Source: Betaproteobacteria bacterium
GTDB lineage: Bacteria > Pseudomonadota > Gammaproteobacteria > Burkholderiales > Burkholderiaceae_E
Length of the DNA stretch: 55,402 bases
NCBI GenBank assembly: GCA_016868375.1
Contig: VGHA01000008.1
Location: forward strand, 1-55,402
Direction of reading: 5' to 3'
The notes under the pieces are model-generated. The model did not search any database, had not been told where the DNA came from, and saw only the letters and a program-made list of their open reading frames with translations. Shown here piece after piece: positions 1 through 8,103 of this stretch. The stretch's first letter is position 1; each line of letters opens with the position of its first letter. Both the position numbers and the translations under genes were made by a program.

Positions 1-106
1 CTGCAAGGGCGAAAGCGGCGCCAAAGACAAAGGCAAGATGCGCCTGGAAGGCAAAGACTACGTGTTGCGCGATGGTGACGTAATGCATTTCAGGTTTAAC
101 GTCTGA
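1..106 (+). CDS. ychF: Redox-regulated ATPase YchF (Obg family), C-terminal end only
   Basis: The reading frame that starts at base 2 and stops with TGA at 104-106 encodes the last 34 residues of a YchF/Obg-like ATPase. The tail [19 protein letters not shown] is the highly conserved end of the TGS domain in this family, which closes with the MHFRFNV motif. YchF is a cytosolic, ribosome-associated P-loop ATPase that also hydrolyses GTP poorly and is linked to oxidative stress control. The nucleotide-binding part lies upstream of the window, so only the identity of the C-terminus can be stated. No clear terminator follows in the 128 bases before the next gene. Confidence 0.9.
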   Translation, partial: CKGESGAKDKGKMRLEGKDYVLRDGDVMHFRFNV

Positions 107-234
107 CGGTCGGGGCTGGGCCGAGTTCGATACCGACGCCGCGCTCCGGCGCACAGTGGTCACCCCATGAGATCCCCCCTCGCACGCACTCCGATCCATC
201 CCAGCGCGCGTCTGGCCGCACCGGAGGGAACGCT

Positions 235-1677
235 GTGAACGGGATGGACGCCTCGGTCGAGACGGTCCAGGCCTCTGCTGCCGCGGGTGAATCCATCAAG
301 CTCGAATTCAAGAAGTCCACCGCCGAAAAGGAACGCGCTTGCAGGGCTCTCTGCGCCTTCCCCAACGGACAAGGTGGTCGATTGCTGTTCGGCGTCACTC
401 CGGCAGGCAAGGTTGCGGGTCAAACGGTCACAGACCGAACGTTGGAAGAACTGGCTCAGGAGTTCCAGGGCTTCGAGCCGCCCCTGTTTCCATCGGTCGA
501 ACGCGTAAGCATCGGCGATGGCCGCGAGGTGCTGGTGCTCACCGCACCTCGCGCGGCACGCGCGCCTGTTGCCTTTCGCGGCGTGGCCTATGAGCGGGTG
601 CTGAACACCACCCGCACGATACCGCGCGAGACCTACCAGCGCCTTCTGTTGGAGGAGATGCACGCCACCGAGCGCTGGGAGAACCGGCCGGCCGCCGGCT
701 GGGATGTCAGTCGCCTGGACCGGCGCGAGATGGTGCTGACGCTGGAGGAGTCCATCCGCCGCGGCAGGGTGGACGACCCGGGTACGCGCGAACCGCTGGA
801 GATCCTGCGCGGGCTGGGCCTGCTGGTCGATGGCGACAAGGTCTCGCGGGCGGCGGTCGTACTTTTCTGCACCGACGATGCGCCACTGCCAGACTTCTCG
901 CAGTTGTTGCTCAAGGTAGCCCGTTTCAAGGGCACAACGCGCGACGAGTTCCTGGATAACCGCCAGTTCCACGGCAATGCCTTTGCGCTGATGCGGCGTG
1001 CCGAGCGGTTCCTGATCGATTCGTTGCCTGTGGCCAGCCGGATCGTGCCAGGGCGCATGGAACGCGAGGACACGCCGCTGCTCCCGGTGGAGGCATTGCG
1101 CGAGGCGCTGGCCAACGCCTTCGTCCACCGGGACTATTCGGTCGGCAGCGGCTCGGTGAACGTGGCGCTGTACGACGATCGGCTGGAGATCATCTCCATC
1201 GGCGACCTGCACTTCGGGCTGACACCCGAGGCGCTGTTCCGGGAACACGAGTCCAAACCCTGGAACCCGATGATCGCGCGGACCTTCTACCGGCGCGGCA
1301 TCATCGAGACCTGGGGCAGGGGAACACTGAAGATCGCCCGGCTGATGCAGGAGCGGGGGTTCGAGCCGCCGGCAGTGGCGGTGCGCCAGGGCGCGGTGGT
1401 GATCACTTTCGTCCTGCCAGCGCCAGTGAAAACGCCCGAGAAAAGCCAGACGCAGGAGAAAACGCAGGAGAAAACGCAGGAGAAAACGCAGGAGAAAACC
1501 GCCGCAGCCATCCTGCGCATGCTCGGCGAGCAGCCCGAGATGAGTATTGCGGAGCTGGCCAAGCGCCTGGGTAAGGTGCCGAGCACCATCGAGCGCGCCA
1601 TCCGGAAACTTCGCGAGTCTGGCCGCCTGCAGCGCATCGGCCCCGACAAGGGTGGCCGCTGGCAGGTCATCGAGTGA
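235..1677 (+). CDS. AlbA_2 (Schlafen-like) domain ATP-binding transcriptional regulator, RecG-like COG2865
   Basis: The 480-residue protein has an N-terminal AlbA_2/Schlafen-type domain (about residues 15-125; ESIKLEFKKS, then FPNGQGGRLLFGV) and a central GHKL-type region of the COG2865 family (about 275-400; EALREALANAFVHRDYS is the N-box-like motif, followed by DDRLEIISIG). A charged linker of tandem QEKT repeats (about 405-422) leads to a C-terminal winged helix (about 425-480; MSIAELAKRLGKVPSTIERAI). Members are annotated as putative regulators or divergent RecG-like helicases, but their biochemical role is not established. The GTG at 235 is preferred because GGAGGG lies 6 bases upstream; ATG at 244 is the alternative. 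It has no functional link to ychF or the CoA enzymes on either side and looks like an inserted accessory gene. Confidence 0.82.
   Translation: MNGMDASVETVQASAAAGESIKLEFKKSTAEKERACRALCAFPNGQGGRLLFGVTPAGKVAGQTVTDRTLEELAQEFQGFEPPLFPSVERVSIGDGREVLVLTAPRAARAPVAFRGVAYERVLNTTRTIPRETYQRLLLEEMHATERWENRPAAGWDVSRLDRREMVLTLEESIRRGRVDDPGTREPLEILRGLGLLVDGDKVSRAAVVLFCTDDAPLPDFSQLLLKVARFKGTTRDEFLDNRQFHGNAFALMRRAERFLIDSLPVASRIVPGRMEREDTPLLPVEALREALANAFVHRDYSVGSGSVNVALYDDRLEIISIGDLHFGLTPEALFREHESKPWNPMIARTFYRRGIIETWGRGTLKIARLMQERGFEPPAVAVRQGAVVITFVLPAPVKTPEKSQTQEKTQEKTQEKTQEKTAAAILRMLGEQPEMSIAELAKRLGKVPSTIERAIRKLRESGRLQRIGPDKGGRWQVIE
1450..1497 (+). repeat. Four perfect tandem copies of a 12-bp unit inside the AlbA_2 gene
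   Basis: The unit ACGCAGGAGAAA is repeated four times without mismatch and encodes the QEKT repeats of the linker between the ATP-binding part and the winged helix. Because the unit is 12 bp, gain or loss of copies keeps the frame and would change only linker length. Confidence 0.92.
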
Positions 1678-1707
1678 TTAACCGTGTTCAACCTCAGGAC
1701 CTTTTGC

Positions 1708-2505
1708 ATGAACTTTCCAAACTACGCCACTCTCAAACTCGAGATGGTCGAGCCACATGTGCTCCTCATCACGCTGAACCGTCCGGAAGTTGCCAATGCC
1801 ATCAACACCCAGATGGGTCATGACATGCTCGACTTGTGGCGCCGGCTCACCGATGACGCAGGCGATGTGCGTTGCGCCATTCTCACCGGCGCCGGCGAAA
1901 AAATATTCTGCGCGGGCGGTGACCTGAAAGAGCGCAATGGCATGACCAAGCAGCAGTGGGTCGCGCAACACGAACTGTTTGAGCGCGCCTACTGGACGCT
2001 GGTGGAAGTGCCGGTGCCCATCATCGCAGCCATCAATGGTCACGCCTATGCAGGCGGACTCGAAACCGCGCTTGCCTGCGATTTTCTTTACGCCACCAGC
2101 ACCGCGCGCTTTGCCCTCACGGAAGTATCGATCGGCATCATGCCCGGCGGTGGCGGCACGCAAAATCTGCCGCGAGCAGTGGGCGAGCGCCGCGCCAAAG
2201 AAATCATTCTTACCGCCAAGCCCTTCAGCGCGCAGCAGGCCGCTGAATGGGGGCTGGTCAATCGTGTCTGCGAGCCGGCCGAACTGATGCCTGCAGCACT
2301 GGACACCGCACGCGCCATCGCAGGCAACGCGCCACTCTCGGTTCGCCAGGCGAAAAAATCAATTCATTTCGGCCTGCAGATGGAGCTGAAAACCGCTTAT
2401 CGGTTCGAAGTCGAGGCTTACAACCACCTCATCGAAACCGAAGACCGCTACGAGGGCATTCGCGCCTTCAACGAAAAAAGAAAGCCTGTTTTCAAAGGCA
2501 AGTAA
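1708..2505 (+). CDS. Enoyl-CoA hydratase/isomerase (crotonase family)
   Basis: A 265-residue crotonase-fold protein, the usual size for single-domain enoyl-CoA hydratases. The oxyanion-hole segment FCAGGDLKER (near residue 70) and the two glutamate-bearing motifs are present: GHAYAGGLETALACD, whose Glu aligns with Glu144 of the rat enzyme, and FALTEVSIGIMPGGGGTQNL, whose Glu aligns with Glu164. Both catalytic acids being kept supports a genuine hydratase. The ATG at 1708 with AGGA 9 bases upstream is chosen over an in-frame GTG at 1684. It ends 17 bases before an acyl-CoA dehydrogenase, so the pair can catalyse successive beta-oxidation-type steps. The acyl substrate cannot be read from the sequence. 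Confidence 0.87.
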   Translation: MNFPNYATLKLEMVEPHVLLITLNRPEVANAINTQMGHDMLDLWRRLTDDAGDVRCAILTGAGEKIFCAGGDLKERNGMTKQQWVAQHELFERAYWTLVEVPVPIIAAINGHAYAGGLETALACDFLYATSTARFALTEVSIGIMPGGGGTQNLPRAVGERRAKEIILTAKPFSAQQAAEWGLVNRVCEPAELMPAALDTARAIAGNAPLSVRQAKKSIHFGLQMELKTAYRFEVEAYNHLIETEDRYEGIRAFNEKRKPVFKGK

Positions 2506-2522
2506 TCGCAGGAGATCAAGCC

Positions 2523-3725
2523 ATGGGATCGCATCAGGCAAGCGCCGCCGATCAGGCCGGTGTCAGCATTCCGCTGGGCGAAGACTATCCGGACATCCGC
2601 GAAAGCGTGCGCCGCATCTGCCAGGATTTTCCCGGCAAATATTGGCGCGATCTGGAGGCACGCGAGGCATACCCCTCGGAGTTTGTTCAGGCGATGACCG
2701 ATGCCGGCTATCTGGCTGCGCTCATTCCCGAAGAATATGGTGGTGCGGGTCTGCCGCTTCGCGCGGCCTCCATCATCCTGGAAGAGATTCATGCAGAGGG
2801 CTGCAGCGCAGCCGCCGCGCATGCGCAGATGTACATCATGGGCACGCTGCTTCGCCACGGCTCAGAAGAACAGAAACGTCGATACCTGCCGAAAATCGCC
2901 AGCGGTGAGCTTCGTCTGCAGGCCTTTGGCGTTACCGAACCCACCACCGGCTCTGACACCACGCGGCTGAAGACCCGCGCACTGCGCGATGGCGATCACT
3001 ATGTGATTCATGGACAGAAGGTCTGGACCTCGCGGGCTTTGTATTCCGACCTGATGCTGCTGCTCGCGCGCACGACGCCGTTGGATGAAGTCAAAAAGAA
3101 AACCGAAGGGCTTTCGGTATTTCTGGTTGATATTCGCGAGTGCCTGGGCAAAGGGTTGGAAATCCGGCCCCTTAAAGCCATGACGAACCACAACACCACC
3201 GAAGTGTTTTTCGAGGGTGCGCGGGTGCCCGCCGAAAATCTGATTGGCGAAGAGGGCAAAGGCTTTCGCTACATTCTTGACGGCATGAACGCCGAGCGGA
3301 TTCTGGTGTCATCCGAATCGATCGGCGACGCTCGCTGGTTTATCCGCACCGCGTCCAAATATGCCAGCGAACGCGTCGTGTTCAATCGGCCTATCGGCCA
3401 GAACCAGGGCATCCAGTTTCCCATCGCGCGCGCCTATGCGGAAACCCAGGCAGCCGATCTGATGCTGCGCAAAGCGGCCGCGCTGTTTGAAGCAGGCCTG
3501 CCTTGCGGCGACGATGCCAATATCGCCAAGCTTCTGGCCTCGGAAGCCTCATGGCATGCGGCGGAAGCCTGCATGCAGACCCATGGCGGATTTGGCTATG
3601 CGCGCGAGTACGACGTTGAGCGCAAGTGGCGTGAGGCGCGCATCCAGCAGATCGCGCCTATCTCAACCAATATGGTGCTTGCGTATATCGGCGAGCACGT
3701 ACTGGGCATGCCGCGCTCGTACTGA
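2523..3725 (+). CDS. Acyl-CoA dehydrogenase
   Basis: A 400-residue FAD-dependent acyl-CoA dehydrogenase that introduces the alpha-beta double bond and passes electrons to ETF. Seen in order: the all-alpha N-terminal domain (to about 130), the beta-domain flavin motif FGVTEPTTGSDTTRL, and the C-terminal helical domain with QTHGGFGYAREYDVERKWRE, where the Glu after GYAR sits at the position of the catalytic base of short-chain enzymes. The start ATG at 2523 has AGGAG 9-13 bases upstream; the longer in-frame opening from 2247 lies inside the preceding gene and is rejected. It pairs with the enoyl-CoA hydratase upstream. The CoA thioester used is unknown. Confidence 0.88.
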   Translation: MGSHQASAADQAGVSIPLGEDYPDIRESVRRICQDFPGKYWRDLEAREAYPSEFVQAMTDAGYLAALIPEEYGGAGLPLRAASIILEEIHAEGCSAAAAHAQMYIMGTLLRHGSEEQKRRYLPKIASGELRLQAFGVTEPTTGSDTTRLKTRALRDGDHYVIHGQKVWTSRALYSDLMLLLARTTPLDEVKKKTEGLSVFLVDIRECLGKGLEIRPLKAMTNHNTTEVFFEGARVPAENLIGEEGKGFRYILDGMNAERILVSSESIGDARWFIRTASKYASERVVFNRPIGQNQGIQFPIARAYAETQAADLMLRKAAALFEAGLPCGDDANIAKLLASEASWHAAEACMQTHGGFGYAREYDVERKWREARIQQIAPISTNMVLAYIGEHVLGMPRSY

Positions 3726-3744
3726 GCCGCTGCTGCGCCACAGG

Positions 3745-3781
3745 GGCTGCGCGCCTTCCTGGTGGGGAGAGCGCCGCAGCC
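3745..3781. terminator. Hairpin between convergent genes
   Basis: GGCTGCG at 3745-3751 pairs with CGCAGCC at 3775-3781, extended inward by CGC/GCG. It lies in the 81-base gap between the convergent acyl-CoA dehydrogenase and maleate-isomerase-like genes. No strong T tract follows, so terminator function is inferred from position. Confidence 0.45.
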
Positions 3782-3806
3782 TTGTCGCACAGCGCTTGCG
3801 AAGCGA

Positions 3807-4550
3807 TCAGTGAAACTCAAGCAGCGAGCCGTAGCCAGCCATTCTGTCCTGAATGCCGCAGGTACGAAGCGCATGCCAGTAGGTGGCAGTGTTGATGGCG
3901 ATAACCGGCTTGCCCAGGAACAGTTCGGCCGCTGCCGCCAGTCGAATCATCGATAGATTGGTGCCCACCTGCACGATGGCATCGACATCATCGCTATCGA
4001 GTTCGCGGATGGCCTTGCGGCACATCTCGTCGGTGCTATGGGCGATCAGCACGGGGCTTGGGCGCTTCAGGCAGAGATCGCGCACCACCGTGAAACCGCT
4101 GTCCTCATAGAAGCGACGCACCTGCTCGTTGGCCACCTCGAAATAAGGTGACAGGAACGCAATGCGCTTGGCACCGAGCGTCTCGAGTGCGGCGGCGGTG
4201 GCAAACGACCCGCAGGACACACCCACTCCCGCATGTTCGGACAGCTGTTTGACGTAGGCCTCGGCGCCTTTGCGGCCATCCCAGAACGTGGTGGCCGACA
4301 TGCCCATGACGAGATACTGCATTTCGCAGCTTTTCAGCACGTCGATTGCAGCCAGCGTTTCCCCCATGATCGCCTTCACCAGCCGAAGAAAGTCTTCGTT
4401 GTTGTTGACGGGCATGTTGGGAATGATGATTCGGCTGTAGTGGTTGGTGACACCGATGGGTCGAAGGTCGTCGAAGTCGGGCTGAACGATGGTGTTGGTG
4501 GACGGGCCGGTAACCCCAAAGATCTTCCGATAGCCAAGGTGGTCGGGCAT
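3807..4550 (-). CDS. Maleate cis-trans isomerase / arylmalonate decarboxylase-like protein (Asp/Glu racemase superfamily)
   Basis: The 247-residue protein has the two-lobed layout of COG3473 (maleate isomerase, arylmalonate decarboxylase). The signature ALETLGAKRIAFLSPYFEV (near 120-138) and VGTNLSMIRLA (near 197-207) are recognisable. Well-studied members use cysteines in two loops; here the loops read MGMSATTFWDG and VQVGTNLS, with no cysteine in either, although SCGSFATAA (near 112) carries one. The activity is therefore uncertain and could be a cysteine-independent isomerase, racemase or decarboxylase. ATG 4550 has AGGGAG 8 bases upstream. The lyase gene lies upstream on the same strand, separated by a hairpin. 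Confidence 0.7.
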   Translation of the reverse strand: MPDHLGYRKIFGVTGPSTNTIVQPDFDDLRPIGVTNHYSRIIIPNMPVNNNEDFLRLVKAIMGETLAAIDVLKSCEMQYLVMGMSATTFWDGRKGAEAYVKQLSEHAGVGVSCGSFATAAALETLGAKRIAFLSPYFEVANEQVRRFYEDSGFTVVRDLCLKRPSPVLIAHSTDEMCRKAIRELDSDDVDAIVQVGTNLSMIRLAAAAELFLGKPVIAINTATYWHALRTCGIQDRMAGYGSLLEFH

Positions 4551-4570
4551 GGTGTGGTGCTCCCTTGAGA

Positions 4571-4590
4571 CGGCGCGCCTGAGCGCGCCG
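4571..4590. terminator. Perfect 8-bp GC hairpin between two minus-strand genes
   Basis: CGGCGCGC (4571-4578), loop CTGA, GCGCGCCG (4583-4590). It lies 63 bases after the stop of the lyase gene and 20 bases ahead of the isomerase start. No T run follows, so it may be a terminator, an attenuator or a processing/stability hairpin in a shared transcript. Confidence 0.5.
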
Positions 4591-4653
4591 GTTGGTTAAA
4601 TGAGCTGCGCCAATGGCTTAGCCCCGATGCTTGCTGCCTGCGGAAAAAGAGCG

Positions 4654-5562
4654 TCAGCCCTCCGAATCGGCGTGCGCCTTGTCGAAGCCTGCAACCCAGT
4701 CGAAACCCATCAACTGCGAAAACTCAGGGAAGGGATAAAGCGGCTGGGTCATGCCGGCGGTTGAGCCATCGCGGCGAAGCTTTTCATACACCGAACGCAC
4801 CGCCGCCCCGGTGGCGAGGAACGCCGCTGCCGGGAAAATTGCAAGCGAGTAGCCAATCTCGGACAGAGCCTGCGCGGTGAGCACGGGTGTGCGTCCACCG
4901 TCGACCATGTTGGCCACCAGCGGCAGATCAAATGAACTGCCGAGCTTTCGCATCTCTTCTTCCGACTCCGGGCTTTCGATGAACAGCATGTCGGCGCCCG
5001 CACGCGCATACACCTCGGCGCGGCGCATGGCCTCATCCAGACCCAGGGTGGTGCGTGCATCGGTGCGCGCGATGATCAGAAAATTCGGGTCGTTGCGGGT
5101 TTCAACTGCCACCCGGATCTTGGCGGCCATTTCGTCTGCGCTCACCACCTTGCGGCCCAGCATGTGGCCACATTTTTTGGGGAACTGCTGGTCTTCGAGC
5201 TGGATCGCGCAGGCACCTGCTGCCTCGTAACCGCGCACCGTGTGCATCACATTAAGCAGGCCACCATAACCGGTATCACCGTCACAGATCATGGGCGTGG
5301 AGGTAATGGTGGCGAACTGCGCAACCCGGTTGACCATGTCGGTGTAGGTGGCGATTCCGGCATCGGGCAAACCCATGTACGAGGCCACCGTGCCGTAGCC
5401 GGTCATGTAGAGCGCCTCAAAGCCCATGGAGTCGGCGATCTTTGCCGAAATCATCTCGAACACGCCGGGGGCGATCGTGAGCTTGCCGCGTCGGATTCTC
5501 GAGCGCAGCAGCGCCCGGCGTTCGGCGTTGGAAAGCGTGTTCAAGCCCTGTTTGATCATCAT
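4654..5562 (-). CDS. Isocitrate lyase / phosphoenolpyruvate mutase family C-C lyase
   Basis: A 302-residue TIM-barrel enzyme of the ICL/PEP-mutase superfamily. The Mg-binding segment ICDGDTGYGG (near 90) and the lyase loop LEDQQFPKKCGHM, with the catalytic Cys of the KKCGH motif, are intact. The Cys loop indicates a lyase such as 2-methylisocitrate, 2,3-dimethylmalate or oxaloacetate-type rather than a mutase; the length (about 300) fits 2-methylisocitrate/dimethylmalate lyases. The ATG at 5562 preceded by GAAAGG is preferred over the upstream ATG at 5643, because the extra N-terminus (MRAFCVHC...) is not family-like. Neighbouring CoA and maleate-type enzymes suggest catabolism of a branched dicarboxylate, which is inference only. 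Confidence 0.8.
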   Translation of the reverse strand: MMIKQGLNTLSNAERRALLRSRIRRGKLTIAPGVFEMISAKIADSMGFEALYMTGYGTVASYMGLPDAGIATYTDMVNRVAQFATITSTPMICDGDTGYGGLLNVMHTVRGYEAAGACAIQLEDQQFPKKCGHMLGRKVVSADEMAAKIRVAVETRNDPNFLIIARTDARTTLGLDEAMRRAEVYARAGADMLFIESPESEEEMRKLGSSFDLPLVANMVDGGRTPVLTAQALSEIGYSLAIFPAAAFLATGAAVRSVYEKLRRDGSTAGMTQPLYPFPEFSQLMGFDWVAGFDKAHADSEG

Positions 5563-5779
5563 GTTGCCTTTCGTGACGGGTTTCAGATGAACTGCCGGTC
5601 TGTTCGCGGCAGCCGCGCTGCAATGTACACAAAATGCGCGCACCTGGAGGGGGAAGTCAACCCGCCGTCTCTGAAGCGGGGCGTAACCGCGCGGGTCTGC
5701 AAAAGGCTCTCAAACCGAGGTGCCGTCCAGAATCAGCTAAAGTTGCAGACATAAGATAACCAGCCGGAGGAGAACTCGG

Positions 5780-6355
5780 ATGCGTGCATTGTGGTTCGAC
5801 ACGCCGCTCGGGGCGATGGTGGCGCTCGGCAGTGCGCAGACGCTGCGCGGCCTGCACTTCGGCGGCGCGAAGCACCTGCCTGATCTGCAGGGTTGCGAAG
5901 ACGGGCGCGAATGCCTGCTGCTTCGCAGGGTGCAGCGACAGGTGGGCGAGTACTTCGAGGGCCACCGGCCTGCGTTTGATGTCCCGCTCGATCACGAGGG
6001 TACCGCACTGCAGAAGGCGGTCTGGCAGGCGCTCGCCAACATCGCCGTCGGCACAACCATTTCCTACTCCGAGCTTGCGGCGCGCGTCGGCGCGCCACGC
6101 GCAGTGCGTGCGGTCGCTCAGGCCGTGGGCAGAAATCCCTGGACACTCATTCGGCCCTGCCATCGCGTCATTGGCTCAAACGGATCGCTCACGGGATTTG
6201 CGGGTGGGCTCGAACGAAAGTCGGCCCTGCTTGCGCATGAAGCACGCATGGCGCGCGAGCGCGGTGCGGCCGAGGTCGCGCAAGGCTTTGCCAGGCAGAA
6301 AAGCGCTGACATCACCCCGATGCGTACACCCCCGCTACCGGCCCGCTCTCGCTGA
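5780..6355 (+). CDS. ogt: Methylated-DNA--protein-cysteine S-methyltransferase
   Basis: A 191-residue suicide DNA-repair protein that moves O6-alkyl groups from guanine to its own cysteine. The active-site motif PCHRVIGSNGSLTGFAGGLE is complete, preceded by the helix-turn-helix region GTTISYSELAARVGAPRAVRAVAQAVGRN (written in part), whose AVRAVAQA carries the arginine finger region. There is no Ada-type N-terminal regulatory domain, so it is an Ogt-type stand-alone enzyme. ATG 5780 has GGAGGAG 7 bases upstream. The C-terminal 25 residues after the conserved core are a variable basic tail. Confidence 0.9.
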   Translation: MRALWFDTPLGAMVALGSAQTLRGLHFGGAKHLPDLQGCEDGRECLLLRRVQRQVGEYFEGHRPAFDVPLDHEGTALQKAVWQALANIAVGTTISYSELAARVGAPRAVRAVAQAVGRNPWTLIRPCHRVIGSNGSLTGFAGGLERKSALLAHEARMARERGAAEVAQGFARQKSADITPMRTPPLPARSR

Positions 6356-6360
6356 GCGGG
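6342..6360 (+). terminator. Hairpin overlapping the ogt stop codon
   Basis: CCCGCTC (6342-6348) pairs with GAGCGGG (6354-6360) around a 5-base loop that includes part of the stop codon. Without a T tract it is only a weak terminator candidate ahead of the esterase gene. Confidence 0.35.
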
Positions 6361-6391
6361 GCTCTCACCCCTGACCCACGGAGTCGCCCTC

Positions 6392-7324
6392 ATGCTCGAT
6401 CCGAACGCCGCAGCGATGCTCAAGTTGATCGCGGATAAAGGAATCCCGCCGATGCACGCGGAGCCACCGCCCCAGGCCCGGCTGTCCTATCGCTCGAGGC
6501 GCTTTTATGCGCAGCCCGAACCGCCCGTGGTCTCGCTGATTCACGACAAGCGAATCCCCGGACCCGGAGGCGATCTCGGCATTCGCATCTATCGCGGCGC
6601 GCCGGGCGACGATACTCGCGGCGCACTGGTGTTTTTTCACGGCGGCGGCTGGGTCATCGGCGATCTGGATACCCACGACATCGCATGCCGACAGCTCGCG
6701 CTGGCCGGTGGGTTCTCGGTCATTTCGGTCGATTATCGGCTTGCGCCCGAACATCGCTTCCCGGCGGCCGTCGACGACAGTATCGCCGCAACGCGCTGGG
6801 TGCGTGATAACGCTCACTCGCTTCGAATCGATCCGGACCGAATCGCGGTAGGGGGCGACAGCGCGGGCGGCAATCTGGCCGCGGTGGTGTCGATCGCGCT
6901 GCGCGATGCGGGCCAGTCATGGCTGCGTTTTCAGCTCCTGATCTATCCAGCCACCGATATGCGCCAGGTGGCCGATTCGCATCGGCGAAACGGCGAAGGC
7001 TATCTGCTCACCACCGACGCCATACGCTGGTTCCGCGAACACTACATGGGGCCCGAGGCCGACATCGCTGATTGGCGCGCCTCGCCGCTGCTTGCAGCGA
7101 ATCTGTCGGGGCTGCCACCCGCGCTGGTCATCACTGCGGGCTTTGACCCTTTGCGTGATGAAGGACGGCAATACGCTGATGCACTCAGCGCCGCCGGCAC
7201 ACGCGCTCAGTATGTGTGCTTCGAGCGGCAGCTGCATGGCTTCATCAACATGACTCGCGTCATTCCTGAGGCCCACACCGCTGTGCGCCTGGCAGCAGAC
7301 GCCTGCGCGCGCGCGCTGGGCTGA
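6392..7324 (+). CDS. Alpha/beta hydrolase, hormone-sensitive-lipase (type IV esterase) family
   Basis: A 310-residue esterase of the HSL family. It carries the oxyanion-hole motif HGGGWVIGD (near 80-88), the nucleophile elbow GDSAGGNLA (Ser near 158), the acid in AGFDPLRDEG (Asp near 250) and the base in LHGFIN (His near 283), which completes the Ser-Asp-His triad. Such enzymes cleave short acyl esters in the cytosol. ATG 6392 has GGAG about 8 bases upstream. It follows ogt by 36 bases and ends at a strong bidirectional hairpin. Substrate is not predictable. Confidence 0.9.
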   Translation: MLDPNAAAMLKLIADKGIPPMHAEPPPQARLSYRSRRFYAQPEPPVVSLIHDKRIPGPGGDLGIRIYRGAPGDDTRGALVFFHGGGWVIGDLDTHDIACRQLALAGGFSVISVDYRLAPEHRFPAAVDDSIAATRWVRDNAHSLRIDPDRIAVGGDSAGGNLAAVVSIALRDAGQSWLRFQLLIYPATDMRQVADSHRRNGEGYLLTTDAIRWFREHYMGPEADIADWRASPLLAANLSGLPPALVITAGFDPLRDEGRQYADALSAAGTRAQYVCFERQLHGFINMTRVIPEAHTAVRLAADACARALG

Positions 7325-7332
7325 GGCACGAA

Positions 7333-7358
7333 GGAGGCGGCCACCGCGCGCCGCCTCC
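7333..7358. terminator. Bidirectional terminator hairpin between convergent genes
   Basis: GGAGGCGGC (7333-7341) and GCCGCCTCC (7350-7358) form a perfect 9-bp stem with an 8-base loop. It lies between the esterase stop and the end of the convergent RidA gene. Confidence 0.6.
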
Positions 7359-7378
7359 AGGCTTTGCAAAGACGCGCG

Positions 7379-7873
7379 TCAGTCGCGCACTTCGAACAGC
7401 GCTTCGATCTCTACCGGAATATCGCGGTATAACTCGGCAACACCAATCGCAGACCGGGTGTGGCGGCCGATTTCGCCAAAAATTTCCACCATCAGGTCGG
7501 AAAAGCCGTTGAGCACCAGCGACGGCGTGTTGAAACCCGGGGCACAGTTGATGAAGCCAATCGCGTGCACCACGCGAACCACCCGGTCAAGCGAGCCGAT
7601 GCAGCCCTTGAGCGTACCCAGGATGTACAGGCCGGTTTCCCGTGCAGCCGCCGCACCCTGTGCCTCGTTCAGTTCCCGGCCCAGCTTACCCATGATCACA
7701 GGCGTGTCGGTGAGCGGCTCGATGGGCCCATGACCGCTCATGTGCACATGGATGCCCGATCGCAGTGCGCGAACCCGATTGGGTTTATCGATCCAGGCCG
7801 GCGGCAACACGATGCCCAGCTGCTTCAGGCGTTCTTCGGGCGAGACGCCCGGGGGGCAGGGGCCGGCGCTCAT
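7379..7873 (-). CDS. RidA family protein (YjgF/YER057c/UK114)
   Basis: A 164-residue member of the RidA trimeric enamine/imine deaminase superfamily. The conserved Arg in HTRSAIGV and the acidic residue in VEIEALFEV, which hold the substrate carboxylate and act in imine hydrolysis in RidA, are present. Compared with classic 130-residue RidA it is longer at the N-terminus (SPEERLKQLGIVLPP), as in subfamilies found in catabolic operons. The ATG at 7873 preceded by AGGA is chosen; the opening up to 8059 encodes an unlikely leader. It is divergent from the flavoenzyme at 8104, with a 230-base shared upstream region. A role in clearing enamine or imine intermediates of a local pathway is inferred. 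Confidence 0.85.
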   Translation of the reverse strand: MSAGPCPPGVSPEERLKQLGIVLPPAWIDKPNRVRALRSGIHVHMSGHGPIEPLTDTPVIMGKLGRELNEAQGAAAARETGLYILGTLKGCIGSLDRVVRVVHAIGFINCAPGFNTPSLVLNGFSDLMVEIFGEIGRHTRSAIGVAELYRDIPVEIEALFEVRD

Positions 7874-8103
7874 GTCCTGCTCCGATCGACAGCGGCGAGT
7901 CGTTGCGCAATACCAGACATCAGAGATCACTCCTTCATGGGTTTCCGAAGGGCAATGGTGCCTGATCCGAGGCAAAAGTGAAATCAGCCTTGGCAGTGGG
8001 GTTGGCAGGCAGCAGGCATACTCCTGGCCAGAATTCGCATGCGGCAGGCAGCGCATCACTCTGCAGGTCGCTCACCGCTTGCAACGCACTCAATGAACGC
8101 CTG

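Noticed and set aside
1450..1497. CRISPR or other array
   Set aside because: The 12-bp copies are directly tandem with no spacers and keep the coding frame.
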